Assembly: GCA_015232865.1 (NCBI GenBank) | Contig: JADFYU010000010.1 | Location: forward strand, 1-64,000 | Origin: Magnetococcales bacterium | GTDB lineage: Bacteria > Pseudomonadota > Magnetococcia > Magnetococcales > UBA8363 | DNA: 64,000 nt | Reading direction: 5' to 3' | Part shown: one piece after another, positions 36,439 to 45,490 of the stretch | Numbering within the stretch: position 1 is the first letter of the stretch | Layout: each line of letters opens with the position of its first letter | Notes under the pieces: generated by a model | What the model was told of the DNA's origin: nothing | The model's database searches: none | The model's input: the letters and a program-made list of their open reading frames with translations, nothing else | Program-made: the position numbers and the translations under genes

Positions 36439-37436
36439 CCGCGTATCTCCCTGGCTTCGGCCGTGGACTGAGATACCTTTTTCTGATAGGCCGGACCGGC
36501 ATGGCCCGGCCCCTGATCGGGACGGTCCGAAAAAGAGCGAACAAAGACCAAAGCCTGTTCGGGACACTCGGCTATGCAGGCCGTGCAGTTATTGCACTCC
36601 ATACCAAAGCCGTCTCGCATGGGGTCCAGGACAAACGGGCAGGCTTTATTACATTTTCCGCAATCGTTACACGACTCGACCAGCCGTTGGATTCGAACCA
36701 TCCGGTATTGTCCGATCAACGTGTAGAGCGCCCCACCCGGACAGAGATAGCGACAGAATCCGTGTCGGGCCACCAACAGGTCAAACAACAGGGTAAAGAC
36801 AAAAAAACCGGCCCCCGCCCCCAGAGCACCCGTGGTCACGATGTAATAGATCTCCCGCCCGACGATGGCCGGTGGATAGAGGGAAGAGAGAGCCACCCAA
36901 CTGGAAAAAGCCGAAATCAGCAGGCCAAATCCCAGAACGACATATTTTAGGCGACCATCAAACTTGCGATTGCGCCGCAGCGGAATACCGGACCGCTTGA
37001 TCCATTCGGCCAGATGATCGGTTAGATCGTAGATCAGGCCGGCCGGGCAGATCCAGCCACAGTAGAATCGGCCCAGAACGACGGTCAGGGCAACGGGAAT
37101 CAGCACCGAGAGAAACAGCCCCCAGTAAAAGCTTTTCGTGGCAAACAGATGTGCCAAAAAGGCCAGGGGGTCGCTCAGTTGCAGCCCGAAGAAGGTGGCG
37201 GACCAGGTGGTCCCCTTGATGGCGTTCAGATCGCGGGAGGGATCGGAGACGAACGGGTCGGTCAACCAGGCCATGAGGTCGTAAATCTCTTTTTCAGAAT
37301 CGGCCAGAAGATCATAGGCATGGGCTGCGGTATAATTTTGATAGATATGAAAATAGGGCAGAAGTATCAACAGGGCAAAAACCAACAGCAGAACCAACCA
37401 CCGCAATTTATTCAGGTTTTTCCAAATAGTCATCAC
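36435..37436 (-). CDS. napH: NapH, membrane quinol-oxidising iron-sulfur protein
   Basis: NapH is the inner-membrane partner of NapG. The 333 residues contain four or five transmembrane segments, 'FYCGWICPAGLIYDLTDHLAEWI' and 'CRYLCPGGALY' (the CxxxCP motifs of NapH), and a C-terminal cytoplasmic dicluster ferredoxin region ('CNDCGKCNKACPFVLDP' and 'CNNCTACIAECPEQAL'). The start is GTG 37436 or the overlapping ATG three bases later. It lies between the two napG-type genes. Confidence 0.92.
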   Translation of the reverse strand: MMTIWKNLNKLRWLVLLLVFALLILLPYFHIYQNYTAAHAYDLLADSEKEIYDLMAWLTDPFVSDPSRDLNAIKGTTWSATFFGLQLSDPLAFLAHLFATKSFYWGLFLSVLIPVALTVVLGRFYCGWICPAGLIYDLTDHLAEWIKRSGIPLRRNRKFDGRLKYVVLGFGLLISAFSSWVALSSLYPPAIVGREIYYIVTTGALGAGAGFFVFTLLFDLLVARHGFCRYLCPGGALYTLIGQYRMVRIQRLVESCNDCGKCNKACPFVLDPMRDGFGMECNNCTACIAECPEQALVFVRSFSDRPDQGPGHAGPAYQKKVSQSTAEAREIRG

Positions 37437-37481
37437 TGATCGTTCATCCTTTACGCCGAAGGGTCATGAATATTCGACCTT

Positions 37482-38093
37482 TTACACAGAAGCCCCACGG
37501 TCATCGGGAACAACCCGGATAGCCTGGGGCATTTGAATACACGACCGTTCGCACAAGCCGCAGCCGACACACCCATCCAACACCTCCGGCTGCTCCAACA
37601 TGCCCACCTGCAAAGCCACTTTAGGCAGTGGACAACTTCGATAACAGACGCCACAGGTCTTGCCCTGCCAGGAGAGGCAGATGCTTTCATCCACTCGCGC
37701 CCGGCCCATTTTGACCCCTGCCAGAATCGCATTCATCTCCCGCGGGATCGACTTGATGGCCCCGCTCGGACAGACATCGCCACATTTCATACAGAGGATG
37801 CAGCCCTGTTCTCGCGGAATCAAATACGGGGTATCCAGGGAGGACAAGCCGTTATCCAAGCCAAAATAGCGGATGGCTCGGTTGGGGCAGATCTCGCCAC
37901 ACTGACCACAACGGATGCACCGCTGCAAAAAATCGGCGGCGATTCCCGGCGGACGCAAAAACCGCTGTACCGCCCTTTTCTGGGTCGATACAGCGGCAAC
38001 AGGCAACGAAACCAGGGAAGAGCCAACCAGAGCGCCCAAAGTGAGCAAAAAATGGCGCCGTTGCTGGCTGCTCTTCCCGATTTCATTCGACAT
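37482..38093 (-). CDS. Second NapG-like Tat-exported ferredoxin
   Basis: This 203-residue protein has a Tat-type motif (QRRHFLL) and four [4Fe-4S] cysteine groups: 'CIRCGQCGEICP', 'CILCMKCGDVCP', 'CGVCYRSCP' and 'CVGCGLCERSC'. It is a paralogue of the NapG at 35740-36438. It sits directly after napA (two bases between stop and start), while the other copy follows napH, so the two may serve different steps. The loops between cluster motifs are shorter than in NapG. Confidence 0.85.
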   Translation of the reverse strand: MSNEIGKSSQQRRHFLLTLGALVGSSLVSLPVAAVSTQKRAVQRFLRPPGIAADFLQRCIRCGQCGEICPNRAIRYFGLDNGLSSLDTPYLIPREQGCILCMKCGDVCPSGAIKSIPREMNAILAGVKMGRARVDESICLSWQGKTCGVCYRSCPLPKVALQVGMLEQPEVLDGCVGCGLCERSCIQMPQAIRVVPDDRGASV

Positions 38094-38095
38094 GG

Positions 38096-40798
38096 TCAGA
38101 CCTTTTCAACCCGAGCGGCCAACTTTTTAAAGTCAACCTGGCCGGACACATAATCCCAAACCCGACTGGAGACCTTGTTCACCAGCCATTTGTTTTTCGC
38201 CGGGTCAGCACTATCGGCCACCGACAGGTTCCACGGGCTGAACAGATAACCACGAGGAACACTGTTTCGAGCCGGTTTGACAATGCTGTTGGTGCCCACC
38301 TGCGCCCGAGCCTGATATTCGCCACGACGGGTGATCAAACGGACCAGATCCCCATCTTTGATGCCCATGTCATCGGCATCTTCTTGGTGCATCTCGACAT
38401 ATTGTTCCGGCACCAGACGCCGGGTGGTCGGACTCCGGTTGGATTTGGCGGTGTGAAAATGCTCATAGACCACTCCCAATCCCAGCCAGTACGGATATTT
38501 ATCTTTGGGAACCTGATCCCACGGTCTGTGACGGAAGCCCTCATCCGGAATATCCGGGGTCATGGCCATATCACGGGCTTTTTTGATCAAATCCATATGG
38601 TCGATGGTATAGAGCCCCTTCTTGACGCCAAACTCCATCAGCTGTTTGGTCAAAGACTCCCGCTCGGAGTAGTCCTGCTGACACAGCTTGAAGTGCATTT
38701 TGCCATCATCGGTGCGGAATGCGCCGTAGGGTTTATTATCCCATTGACCTTCTTGAGACATGTAACGACGGGTAGAGCCTTGGTTTTTGGCAATGGTATA
38801 GGTTGGAGCCGGCCATTGAATGCCCCGACTCACCGGCTCCCGATGGTTGCCACGGATTTGATCATAGAGACCGATCCCATCCAATTTTTCGACTTCCAAC
38901 ATTCCGGTCAGATCGGCATCGGTATCCTTGGAGGCCTCCACCAGCTCACGGAAAATCTCTTCGGCATCATAGGTGCCGTCGGCCTGGCGTTTATAGGGGA
39001 AGATCTTATTGCCATCCAGACCCAACAAGTCGGCAATGGCTCGGCCTTTATCGATAACCATGTCCATATCCGGTCGACAGCCCGGAGGAGGATTGGCTGC
39101 TTTATCCACCACGTGAATCCGCCGTTCGGAGTTGATATAGACCCCCTGCACCTCTCCCCATGTCGCGGCCGGCATGATCACGTCGGCAAACAGGTTGTTG
39201 GGCGCATGACGATAGATCTCCTGTGCGACGACAAACATTTTACTCAGAGCCGGACGGATCAGATTGTTTTGATCCGGCAGATCGATGTGGGTCGCATAGA
39301 TGAGGAACATGGCTTTTACCTGGTCTTTCAAAGCCCGTTCCATCATTCCAACCGCCATACCGGGGTTTTCGGAGTTCATGGCAGTGATCAGATTTTCCTC
39401 GGGCACCCGCCAGGCTTTAGCCATGTGCTTACGGTGTTTTTCAGCCTTCAGCGGCATATTGAACGGCAAGCGTCCGGTCAAACCACCGGTAAACCGCTCG
39501 CCCATGGCGTTGGGCTGCCCGGTCATGGAGAAAGGTCCACAGCCCGGTTTGGCCAGATTTCCGGTCATGGCCAGCAGGTTGATGATGGAGATGACGTTGT
39601 GCTGACCGTGAATGTGCTGATTGTATCCGATTCCCCACATGATGATGACGCCGCCGGTTCCACCCCTGCCACGCGCCAAACGCTTACGGGTGGCATCGGC
39701 CAACATGCCCGCCACCCGACGAATCAAGGCCGGGTTGACATCATGGTTGGGTCCACCCATACGGTCTTGTACCTGTTCCGGGCTGTAATCCTTTAGCACC
39801 CCTTGGGTATACTCTTCCCAACCTGCGGTATGTTTTTTCATGAATTCCCAATCCACCACATCGTCGTGGTCTTTCAGGATCACATGGGCCAGGGCATTCA
39901 AAAAGCTGATGTCGCCGTTTAAAATCGGAACATGAACCGAGTTGTCCGGGTTGATATCCCGATACCCTTCGGCTGACCCGGTAAAACGGGGATCGACCAC
40001 CACGGTCGGAATGTTGTTCTTTTTTTTGTGGTCGGCGGCCCGCCAGAAAACGATGGGATGGGCTTCACGAGGATTGTGACCGAAATGCATGATCATATCG
40101 CACATTTCCAAATCTTCGTAAGCCAGCGGTGGCGTATCCGAACCCAACGTCTTGAAATAAGCGGTCACAGCCGAGGTCATGCACATGCGGGCATTGGCCT
40201 CAATGGTGTTGGAGCCTAAAACCCCCTTCATAAACAAATTTTCCAGATATTGCCCTTCAACCGTCAACTGTCCCGAGCCATAAAGCCCCACCGAGTTGCC
40301 GGAATATTTTTTGGCAAAATGGGCCACTTTATGGGCAATCATCTCTTCGGCTTCATGATAGGAGACCTGAACAAAGTGTTCTTCATCAAAAGAACCTTTG
40401 GATTTGGTAATAAATTCCAGGTTGCCATGGCCCGGTTTTTTCCACTCCGCCCAAACATCCTTACGAACCAGCGGATCCCCCTCCAACCGATCGACATAGA
40501 TCGGCTCGGCTGCCGTCAACCCCTTGATACACTGAAGACCAAAGTTGGTGGGATGATCCTTGTCCGGGCGCATGGAGACAATTTTTCCATTTTCGACCTG
40601 GATGATGGTGCCACAGCCGACCCCGCAGTAGGGACAGGCGGCCAGAGCCGTCGTCCGGGTCACACTCTCTTCAATCGTGGCCGCTTCCAACTCCGGGTTC
40701 TCTTTGACCATCAATCCGGCTCCAGCAGCGGAACCGGCTAAAAATGCGCTGCCTTTAAGAAAATTACGTCGGCCTAGATTTGCTCGATTACGTTTCAT
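38096..40798 (-). CDS. napA: Periplasmic nitrate reductase catalytic subunit NapA
   Basis: NapA reduces nitrate to nitrite in the periplasm with a bis-MGD molybdenum centre. The 900-residue protein has a Tat motif (GRRNFLKG, 9-16), the [4Fe-4S] ligands Cys55, Cys58, Cys62 and Cys90 (CPYCGVGC ... GLQCIKG), and the molybdenum ligand Cys206 in 'NARMCMTSAV', matching NapA. Other NapA features are 'GCGPFSMTGQPNAMGER' and a C-terminus 'VDFKKLAARVEKV' very close to E. coli NapA. It is longer than E. coli NapA (828) owing to middle insertions. It is the second gene of the cluster. The substrate is inferred; a related oxyanion is not excluded. Confidence 0.88.
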   Translation of the reverse strand: MKRNRANLGRRNFLKGSAFLAGSAAGAGLMVKENPELEAATIEESVTRTTALAACPYCGVGCGTIIQVENGKIVSMRPDKDHPTNFGLQCIKGLTAAEPIYVDRLEGDPLVRKDVWAEWKKPGHGNLEFITKSKGSFDEEHFVQVSYHEAEEMIAHKVAHFAKKYSGNSVGLYGSGQLTVEGQYLENLFMKGVLGSNTIEANARMCMTSAVTAYFKTLGSDTPPLAYEDLEMCDMIMHFGHNPREAHPIVFWRAADHKKKNNIPTVVVDPRFTGSAEGYRDINPDNSVHVPILNGDISFLNALAHVILKDHDDVVDWEFMKKHTAGWEEYTQGVLKDYSPEQVQDRMGGPNHDVNPALIRRVAGMLADATRKRLARGRGGTGGVIIMWGIGYNQHIHGQHNVISIINLLAMTGNLAKPGCGPFSMTGQPNAMGERFTGGLTGRLPFNMPLKAEKHRKHMAKAWRVPEENLITAMNSENPGMAVGMMERALKDQVKAMFLIYATHIDLPDQNNLIRPALSKMFVVAQEIYRHAPNNLFADVIMPAATWGEVQGVYINSERRIHVVDKAANPPPGCRPDMDMVIDKGRAIADLLGLDGNKIFPYKRQADGTYDAEEIFRELVEASKDTDADLTGMLEVEKLDGIGLYDQIRGNHREPVSRGIQWPAPTYTIAKNQGSTRRYMSQEGQWDNKPYGAFRTDDGKMHFKLCQQDYSERESLTKQLMEFGVKKGLYTIDHMDLIKKARDMAMTPDIPDEGFRHRPWDQVPKDKYPYWLGLGVVYEHFHTAKSNRSPTTRRLVPEQYVEMHQEDADDMGIKDGDLVRLITRRGEYQARAQVGTNSIVKPARNSVPRGYLFSPWNLSVADSADPAKNKWLVNKVSSRVWDYVSGQVDFKKLAARVEKV

Positions 40799-40865
40799 AT
40801 TTACTCTCCACCCAAATTGGGGTTTATTTCATTTTCAATCCGCTCACGCCCATACTCAAAACAAG

Positions 40866-41579
40866 TCACTCTTCATCTTTGCTAGGTACGGTGCGTAAAT
40901 AGGTAATGATATCGTCGATCTCCCGATCAGTCAGGTTGGCCAGACCGGCTGGTCCCTGCAATCCGCGCATCCGGGTGTTGGAGCGTCCACTGCGAATCGT
41001 CTCCCGAAGGAATCCGTCAGACACCGTGCTCAGAAAACCGGCTTTTCCGATGGCTGTTCCGGTTCCGCCAGAAGAATACCCGTCTCCGTTAACCCCATGA
41101 CAGGTCGCACAAATATCAGCAAACCACTGTTTTCCGAGATGTTCATTACCATGAGCGTCCGGCTCCGCATCGACCTGCTCACCTCTAAACGGCAGCGTCG
41201 CCATGGAGCGGAGATAGGCGACAACCGCGGCTATGTCATCCTCGCTCAAGCTACCGTCAAAAGAGACCATGGATGTCCCAGGCCGACCGTCACGGATGGT
41301 TTGCTTTAAAAAATTGTTTGACGCCAAGCTTAATAACTCCGGGTTGGTCAAGGATGGTGCGGTACCGGGCAGGCCAATCCCATCTTCCTGGTGACACATG
41401 ACACAATTCTCTTCAAAAATATTCTTACCCTTCTTGACCATTTTCTGTGCAACATCCGATACGCTGTAACCCTTCCCGGTTGCAGCCGCCTGCGCCGAAT
41501 CAGTTGGTAGAAATTCACCTGCTATAACCAGAAATCCCATGCAGATTGACAACGCCAATTTTTTTCTCTTATGTCTCAT
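40866..41579 (-). CDS. Exported di-haem c-type cytochrome
   Basis: From ATG 41579 (GGAGGG upstream) the 237-residue protein has a signal peptide ('LALSICMGFLVIAGEF') and two class I cytochrome c domains, each with a CxxCH haem site: 'CVMCHQEDGIG' and 'CATCHGVNGDG'. Each domain carries a downstream Met in a suitable place for axial ligation ('GTSMVSF' and 'NTRMRGL'). It is first in the nap operon, where napB would be expected. The domain type is unlike NapB, so it probably serves as the electron donor to NapA by a different route. Confidence 0.88.
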   Translation of the reverse strand: MRHKRKKLALSICMGFLVIAGEFLPTDSAQAAATGKGYSVSDVAQKMVKKGKNIFEENCVMCHQEDGIGLPGTAPSLTNPELLSLASNNFLKQTIRDGRPGTSMVSFDGSLSEDDIAAVVAYLRSMATLPFRGEQVDAEPDAHGNEHLGKQWFADICATCHGVNGDGYSSGGTGTAIGKAGFLSTVSDGFLRETIRSGRSNTRMRGLQGPAGLANLTDREIDDIITYLRTVPSKDEE

Positions 41580-41632
41580 TCCATTCCCTCCATCAATTAG
41601 GATATCCCAACACCATTTCCTTCCGCCCAAAC

Positions 41633-41668
41633 AAAAAAAAAAGAACGGCCCGTTTCGGTCACCGTTCT
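41633..41668 (-). terminator. Intrinsic terminator or attenuator in the nap leader
   Basis: On the minus strand AGAACGG (41668-41662) pairs with CCGTTCT (41648-41642) around 13 bases and is followed by nine U-encoding bases. It lies 54 bases before the cytochrome c gene. It could end the glmS transcript 370 bases upstream or attenuate the long nap leader that would start near 41944. The shape is convincing; which role it plays is open. Confidence 0.65.
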
Positions 41669-41950
41669 CTATGTTTCAAATACAGACTCCATCAAAGTGG
41701 ATAGACATGGATGTGATACCCCCATATTTATTTTATAAAAAACAGTCACTCAATCTATCCAATGAAAATCCGCTAAAAAAATGGCAGAAAAACCATTAAA
41801 ACTGAACTGTATCGGCCCCGTTTAGCCGCTTGGATAGGGGTGGGGCGATAAAAAAGTAACATTTGAATCGATGGGGCTGGTTGAATCCAGGCAGGAATCC
41901 CGGAAAATCTGTAGCCAACAGTGGGAGTCGGCTCACAAAGTGTCGAGGAA

Positions 41951-41992
41951 ATTGTAGGAGGGATGTCGCAACAATAAATTGATTTAGATCAA
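41951..41992 (-). promoter_or_regulatory. FNR-type box and -10 element of the nap operon
   Basis: TTGATTTAGATCAA (41979-41992) is a perfect match to the FNR/Anr consensus TTGATNNNNATCAA and continues as AAT...ATT. On the minus strand the hexamer TACAAT (41956-41951) gives a predicted start at 41944, and the box centre then falls at -41.5, the standard class II activator position. The next minus-strand gene is the cytochrome c at 41579. This predicts oxygen-repressed expression of the nap cluster. The leader would be about 365 bases long. Confidence 0.72.
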
Positions 41993-42040
41993 TTCCAGGA
42001 ACTTTTTTTCAATAAATGTGTCGTGAAAACGAATCCGGGT

Positions 42041-43873
42041 TTATTCGACGGTCACGCTTTTGGCCAGATTGCGAGGCTGATCCACATCGGTTCCCTTTAG
42101 AACGGCGATATGATAAGCCAAAAGTTGTAGAGGAGCGACATAGAGAATCGGGGCGATAAAATCGCCGCACGGTGCCATGTAGATGGTATGGTCGGCCTGA
42201 CAATCGAGTTGGACGGACTCCTCCTGACGGGTGGTAATCACCAATAATCGACCACCCCGTGCCCGTGCCTCCTCCAGGTTGCTCAGCACTTTTTCGAAAA
42301 GGGCATCTCTCGGAGCCACCACCACCACCGGCAGATCTTCGTCGATCAGAGCGATCGGTCCATGTTTCATCTCTCCGGCCGCATAGCCTTCGGCATGAAT
42401 GTAGGAAATTTCCTTGAGCTTCAAAGCCCCCTCCAAGGCGATGGGAAAACAGGTTCCCCGGCCCAGGAACAAAAATCCGCTGGCATGCATCAATTTTCGG
42501 GCAATCTCAAAAATACCCTCATCGTGAACCAATACCTGAGCCATCAATTCGGGAACCGTCAATAATTGATCGACATACCGTTTTTCCGCTTGTTGGTCGA
42601 TAAACTGACGCTGCCGACCAAAACAGATAGCCAGACAGGCCAAAACCATCAGTTGGGTCGTAAACGCTTTGGTCGAGGCAACACCGATCTCTGGCCCGGC
42701 CTGGGTATAGAGAACGGCATCCGCCTCCCGGGAGATGGTCGATTCCGGCACATTGACAATCGCAATGACTTTTTGACCCTGGCTTTTAGCAAAACGCAAC
42801 GCCGCCAGGGTGTCCGCCGTCTCACCACTCTGGGAGATGACCACCGTAACCGATCCCGGTAGAGCGGGCGGCTCCCTATAGCGATATTCCGAAGCGATAT
42901 CGACGCTGACCGGAATGCCTGCCAACTGTTCTATCCAGTACCGTCCGACCATTCCCGCATGCCAGGAGGTTCCACAGGCTATGATGGTCACCGTCGAAAC
43001 CCGGCTGATATCGATGGCGGCGATCAAATCGTCCAGATTGACCGTTTTCTCAAGGGGATTGATCAAACCGTTCAAGGTGTTGGACAACACCGTCGGCTGC
43101 TCAAAAATCTCCTTTTGCATAAAATGACGGTACGCTCCCTTTTCGGAAAGATCGGAGCTGACCTGAGACTGTTTGACCACCCGCTCGACCGGATTACCGG
43201 CCAGATCGGTCACCCGAACGCCATCCCGGCCTAAAATGGCCACATCATCATCGTCCAGATAGAGCATGCTGCGGGTGTACGGCACCAGAGGGGTGGCGTC
43301 GGAGGCGATAAAGTTCTCGCCATCGCCCAAACCCAAAATCAGTGGACTACCCCGGCGAACGGCAAAAATCCGATCCTCCTCACCCTGGATGAGAATCCCC
43401 AGAGCAAAAGCCCCCTCCAGACAGCGCACCGCGCTTCGAATGGCCTGCTCGGAATCCTCCCCGCGCATCATCGCCCGTTCGATCAGGTGCGGAATCACCT
43501 CCGTATCGGTATCAGAAGAAAACACCACCCCTTCTGCCATCAACTCCTGACGCAATTCAGCATGGTTTTCAATGATTCCGTTATGAACAACGGCTACGCG
43601 CTCGGAACAATGGGGGTGGGCATTGGATTCGATCGGGGCGCCATGGGTGGCCCAACGGGTGTGGCCGATGCCGGTCAGCCCCATAACCGGGTCGGTTTTA
43701 AGACGAGCCTCCAGGTGCAACAGCTTGCCTTCAGCCCGCCGGCAGAGAATCCTGCCTTTATGACCGACCGCAACACCGGCCGAATCGTAGCCTCGGTACT
43801 CCAGTCTTCTCAAGCCTTCCAACAGGATTGGGGTCGCATTTCGCTCTGAGATAACACCGATGATTCCGCACAT
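42041..43873 (-). CDS. glmS: Glutamine-fructose-6-phosphate aminotransferase GlmS
   Basis: GlmS makes glucosamine-6-phosphate from fructose-6-phosphate and glutamine, the first step towards UDP-GlcNAc. The 610 residues start MCGIIGV, giving the N-terminal catalytic Cys after Met removal, with 'GHTRWATHGAP' and 'HNGIIENHAELR' in the glutaminase domain and two SIS domains ('CGTSWHAGMVGRYWIEQL', 'SQSGETADTLAALR') ending 'PRNLAKSVTVE'. It follows glmU with 81 bases between. No glmS ribozyme-like leader is seen. Confidence 0.97.
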   Translation of the reverse strand: MCGIIGVISERNATPILLEGLRRLEYRGYDSAGVAVGHKGRILCRRAEGKLLHLEARLKTDPVMGLTGIGHTRWATHGAPIESNAHPHCSERVAVVHNGIIENHAELRQELMAEGVVFSSDTDTEVIPHLIERAMMRGEDSEQAIRSAVRCLEGAFALGILIQGEEDRIFAVRRGSPLILGLGDGENFIASDATPLVPYTRSMLYLDDDDVAILGRDGVRVTDLAGNPVERVVKQSQVSSDLSEKGAYRHFMQKEIFEQPTVLSNTLNGLINPLEKTVNLDDLIAAIDISRVSTVTIIACGTSWHAGMVGRYWIEQLAGIPVSVDIASEYRYREPPALPGSVTVVISQSGETADTLAALRFAKSQGQKVIAIVNVPESTISREADAVLYTQAGPEIGVASTKAFTTQLMVLACLAICFGRQRQFIDQQAEKRYVDQLLTVPELMAQVLVHDEGIFEIARKLMHASGFLFLGRGTCFPIALEGALKLKEISYIHAEGYAAGEMKHGPIALIDEDLPVVVVAPRDALFEKVLSNLEEARARGGRLLVITTRQEESVQLDCQADHTIYMAPCGDFIAPILYVAPLQLLAYHIAVLKGTDVDQPRNLAKSVTVE

Positions 43874-43954
43874 ATCAACTCCCGGTCACACCCACCCCAA
43901 ATCCGGCCGTTATCCGCCCCCATCCAGGATGAGAATATACTCGCTCTGTTTCGT

Positions 43955-45331
43955 TCAGAATTTGCTTTTTCTCAGCCTGGACCACTCTGAGACAATTTGC
44001 TGTTTGACCCGTGACAAAGCCAGGGAGTCCGCTGGGACATCCATGGTCACAGTCGAACCGGCCGCGATCATCACCTGATCTTCCAAGGTGACCGGAGCCA
44101 CCAACTGGGTTCCAGAGCCGATAAAAACCCGATCGCCGATGGTGGTTTTGTGTTTATTGACCCCGTCATAATTACAGGTAATGGTACCGGCACCGACATT
44201 GACCCCCTCGCCCATTTCGGTATCGCCGATATAAGAGAGATGGTTGACCTTGGACCCAACCCCGATATGGGCCTTTTTCAACTCACAAAAATTACCCACC
44301 TTTGCTTTTGCCTCTAATACCGACCCGAAACGCAATCGCGCGTAGGGGCCTATTTCATTGGGGCCTGCCGTCTGGGCACCCTCTAAATGGCTAAACGCTT
44401 TGATGATCGTTCCCGGACCGATCTGACTCTGGCGTATTTCACAAAAGGGACCGATCTGACAACCAGCACCAATAACCACCCCAACCCCCAATATAACATT
44501 GGGCTGAATAATCGTATCCTGACCGATCTGGCAGTCCGGTGCCAACCAACACGAGCTGGGATCGATAAAACCAACACCAGCCTCCATAAACCGTTCCACC
44601 TGACGATCCCGGAAAACCACCTCCAATTGGGCCAGCTGTTTTCGGGTATTGATTCCTAAAAGGGAGCCGGAATCGGAATGGTGATAGGCCGCGCCCACCC
44701 CCTCCTTGACAGCCATGGGAATAATATCCGGTAGATAATATTCTCCCTGAGCATTGTGATTGGTAATGGCCGCCAACCAACCGCCGATCCGATCAATCGC
44801 CACACAATAGATACCGGAATTCACCTCGGTAATCTGCTGAACAGTGCCGTTGGCATCCTTTTGTTCCACAACCTCCCGCAACCCTCCGCCCCCATCCCGG
44901 ATAATCCGGCCATAGCCGGTCGGATCGTCCAATGTCATGCTCAAAAGAGAGAGGGCGCGATCTTCCTCGTGGTGCAGATCGACAAACCCCCGGAGGGTCT
45001 CTGTTTTGATCAACGGCGTGTCCCCACTTAAAATCAGCAGGTTGCCGGTAAATCCTTGTAAAGCCGGAAGAGCGCAACGAACCGCATCCCCCGTTCCATT
45101 CTGTTCAACTTGCCTGATCCAGCTAATGCCGGAATCGGGAAAAGCAGCCTCGACCTGTTGGGCCTGATGACCGGTGACGACGATTATTTTTTCGGGATTC
45201 AGTGGCGCCACCCCATGCAAAACATGTCGAAGCAAGGGCCACCCCGCCAATTCGTGAAGAACCTTGGGCCGACTGGAACACATCCTGGTTCCCTGGCCGG
45301 CGGCCAGTATAAGAACAGCAAGTGAGGTCAT
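43955..45331 (-). CDS. glmU: Bifunctional GlmU (GlcNAc-1-P uridyltransferase / acetyltransferase)
   Basis: GlmU acetylates glucosamine-1-phosphate and then transfers UMP to form UDP-GlcNAc. From ATG 45331 it is 458 residues: the N-terminal pyrophosphorylase with 'LILAAGQGTRMCSSRPKVLHELAG' and 'LILSGDTPLI', and a C-terminal left-handed beta-helix with hexapeptides ('VNVGAGTITCNYDGVNKHKTTIGDRVFIGSG', 'KKAHIGVGSKVNHLSYIGD'). The open frame extends upstream into intergenic sequence, but the conserved region begins at this ATG. With glmS it forms a two-gene precursor unit. Confidence 0.97.
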   Translation of the reverse strand: MTSLAVLILAAGQGTRMCSSRPKVLHELAGWPLLRHVLHGVAPLNPEKIIVVTGHQAQQVEAAFPDSGISWIRQVEQNGTGDAVRCALPALQGFTGNLLILSGDTPLIKTETLRGFVDLHHEEDRALSLLSMTLDDPTGYGRIIRDGGGGLREVVEQKDANGTVQQITEVNSGIYCVAIDRIGGWLAAITNHNAQGEYYLPDIIPMAVKEGVGAAYHHSDSGSLLGINTRKQLAQLEVVFRDRQVERFMEAGVGFIDPSSCWLAPDCQIGQDTIIQPNVILGVGVVIGAGCQIGPFCEIRQSQIGPGTIIKAFSHLEGAQTAGPNEIGPYARLRFGSVLEAKAKVGNFCELKKAHIGVGSKVNHLSYIGDTEMGEGVNVGAGTITCNYDGVNKHKTTIGDRVFIGSGTQLVAPVTLEDQVMIAAGSTVTMDVPADSLALSRVKQQIVSEWSRLRKSKF

Positions 45332-45416
45332 TGGATGATCGCCCTCTGTCGCAAAATGAAAAAAACCGGGATTTTGATGGTTATCATCAACCAGGCGGTC
45401 GAGCCTATTCCAGGAA

Positions 45417-45458
45417 AAAAAAAAGGGCGGGAACGTTCCACGCACCCAACCCTTTTTA
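45417..45458. terminator. Terminator after the atp operon
   Basis: AAAAAGGG (45418 region) and CCCTTTTT (near 45450) form inverted arms around a loop of about 20 bases. On the minus strand the second arm runs into ten T. It lies between the atpC stop and glmU and probably ends the F1 operon; it could act in both directions. Confidence 0.65.
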
Positions 45459-45490
45459 AGTATTTCACACTGATTGATGAGAGTAAAGCA

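Noticed and set aside
38384..39796. 470-codon plus-strand frame opposite napA
   Set aside because: It is a shadow of the napA reading frame; the translation has no motif and the opposite strand encodes a clear NapA.
41539..41799. 86-codon plus-strand frame upstream of the nap cytochrome
   Set aside because: It overlaps the start of the cytochrome gene and the nap leader, has no ribosome binding site and resembles no protein.
43874..43954. glmS ribozyme/riboswitch upstream of glmS
   Set aside because: Only 81 bases separate glmU and glmS and no ribozyme-like core is visible; it is known mainly from Gram-positive bacteria.
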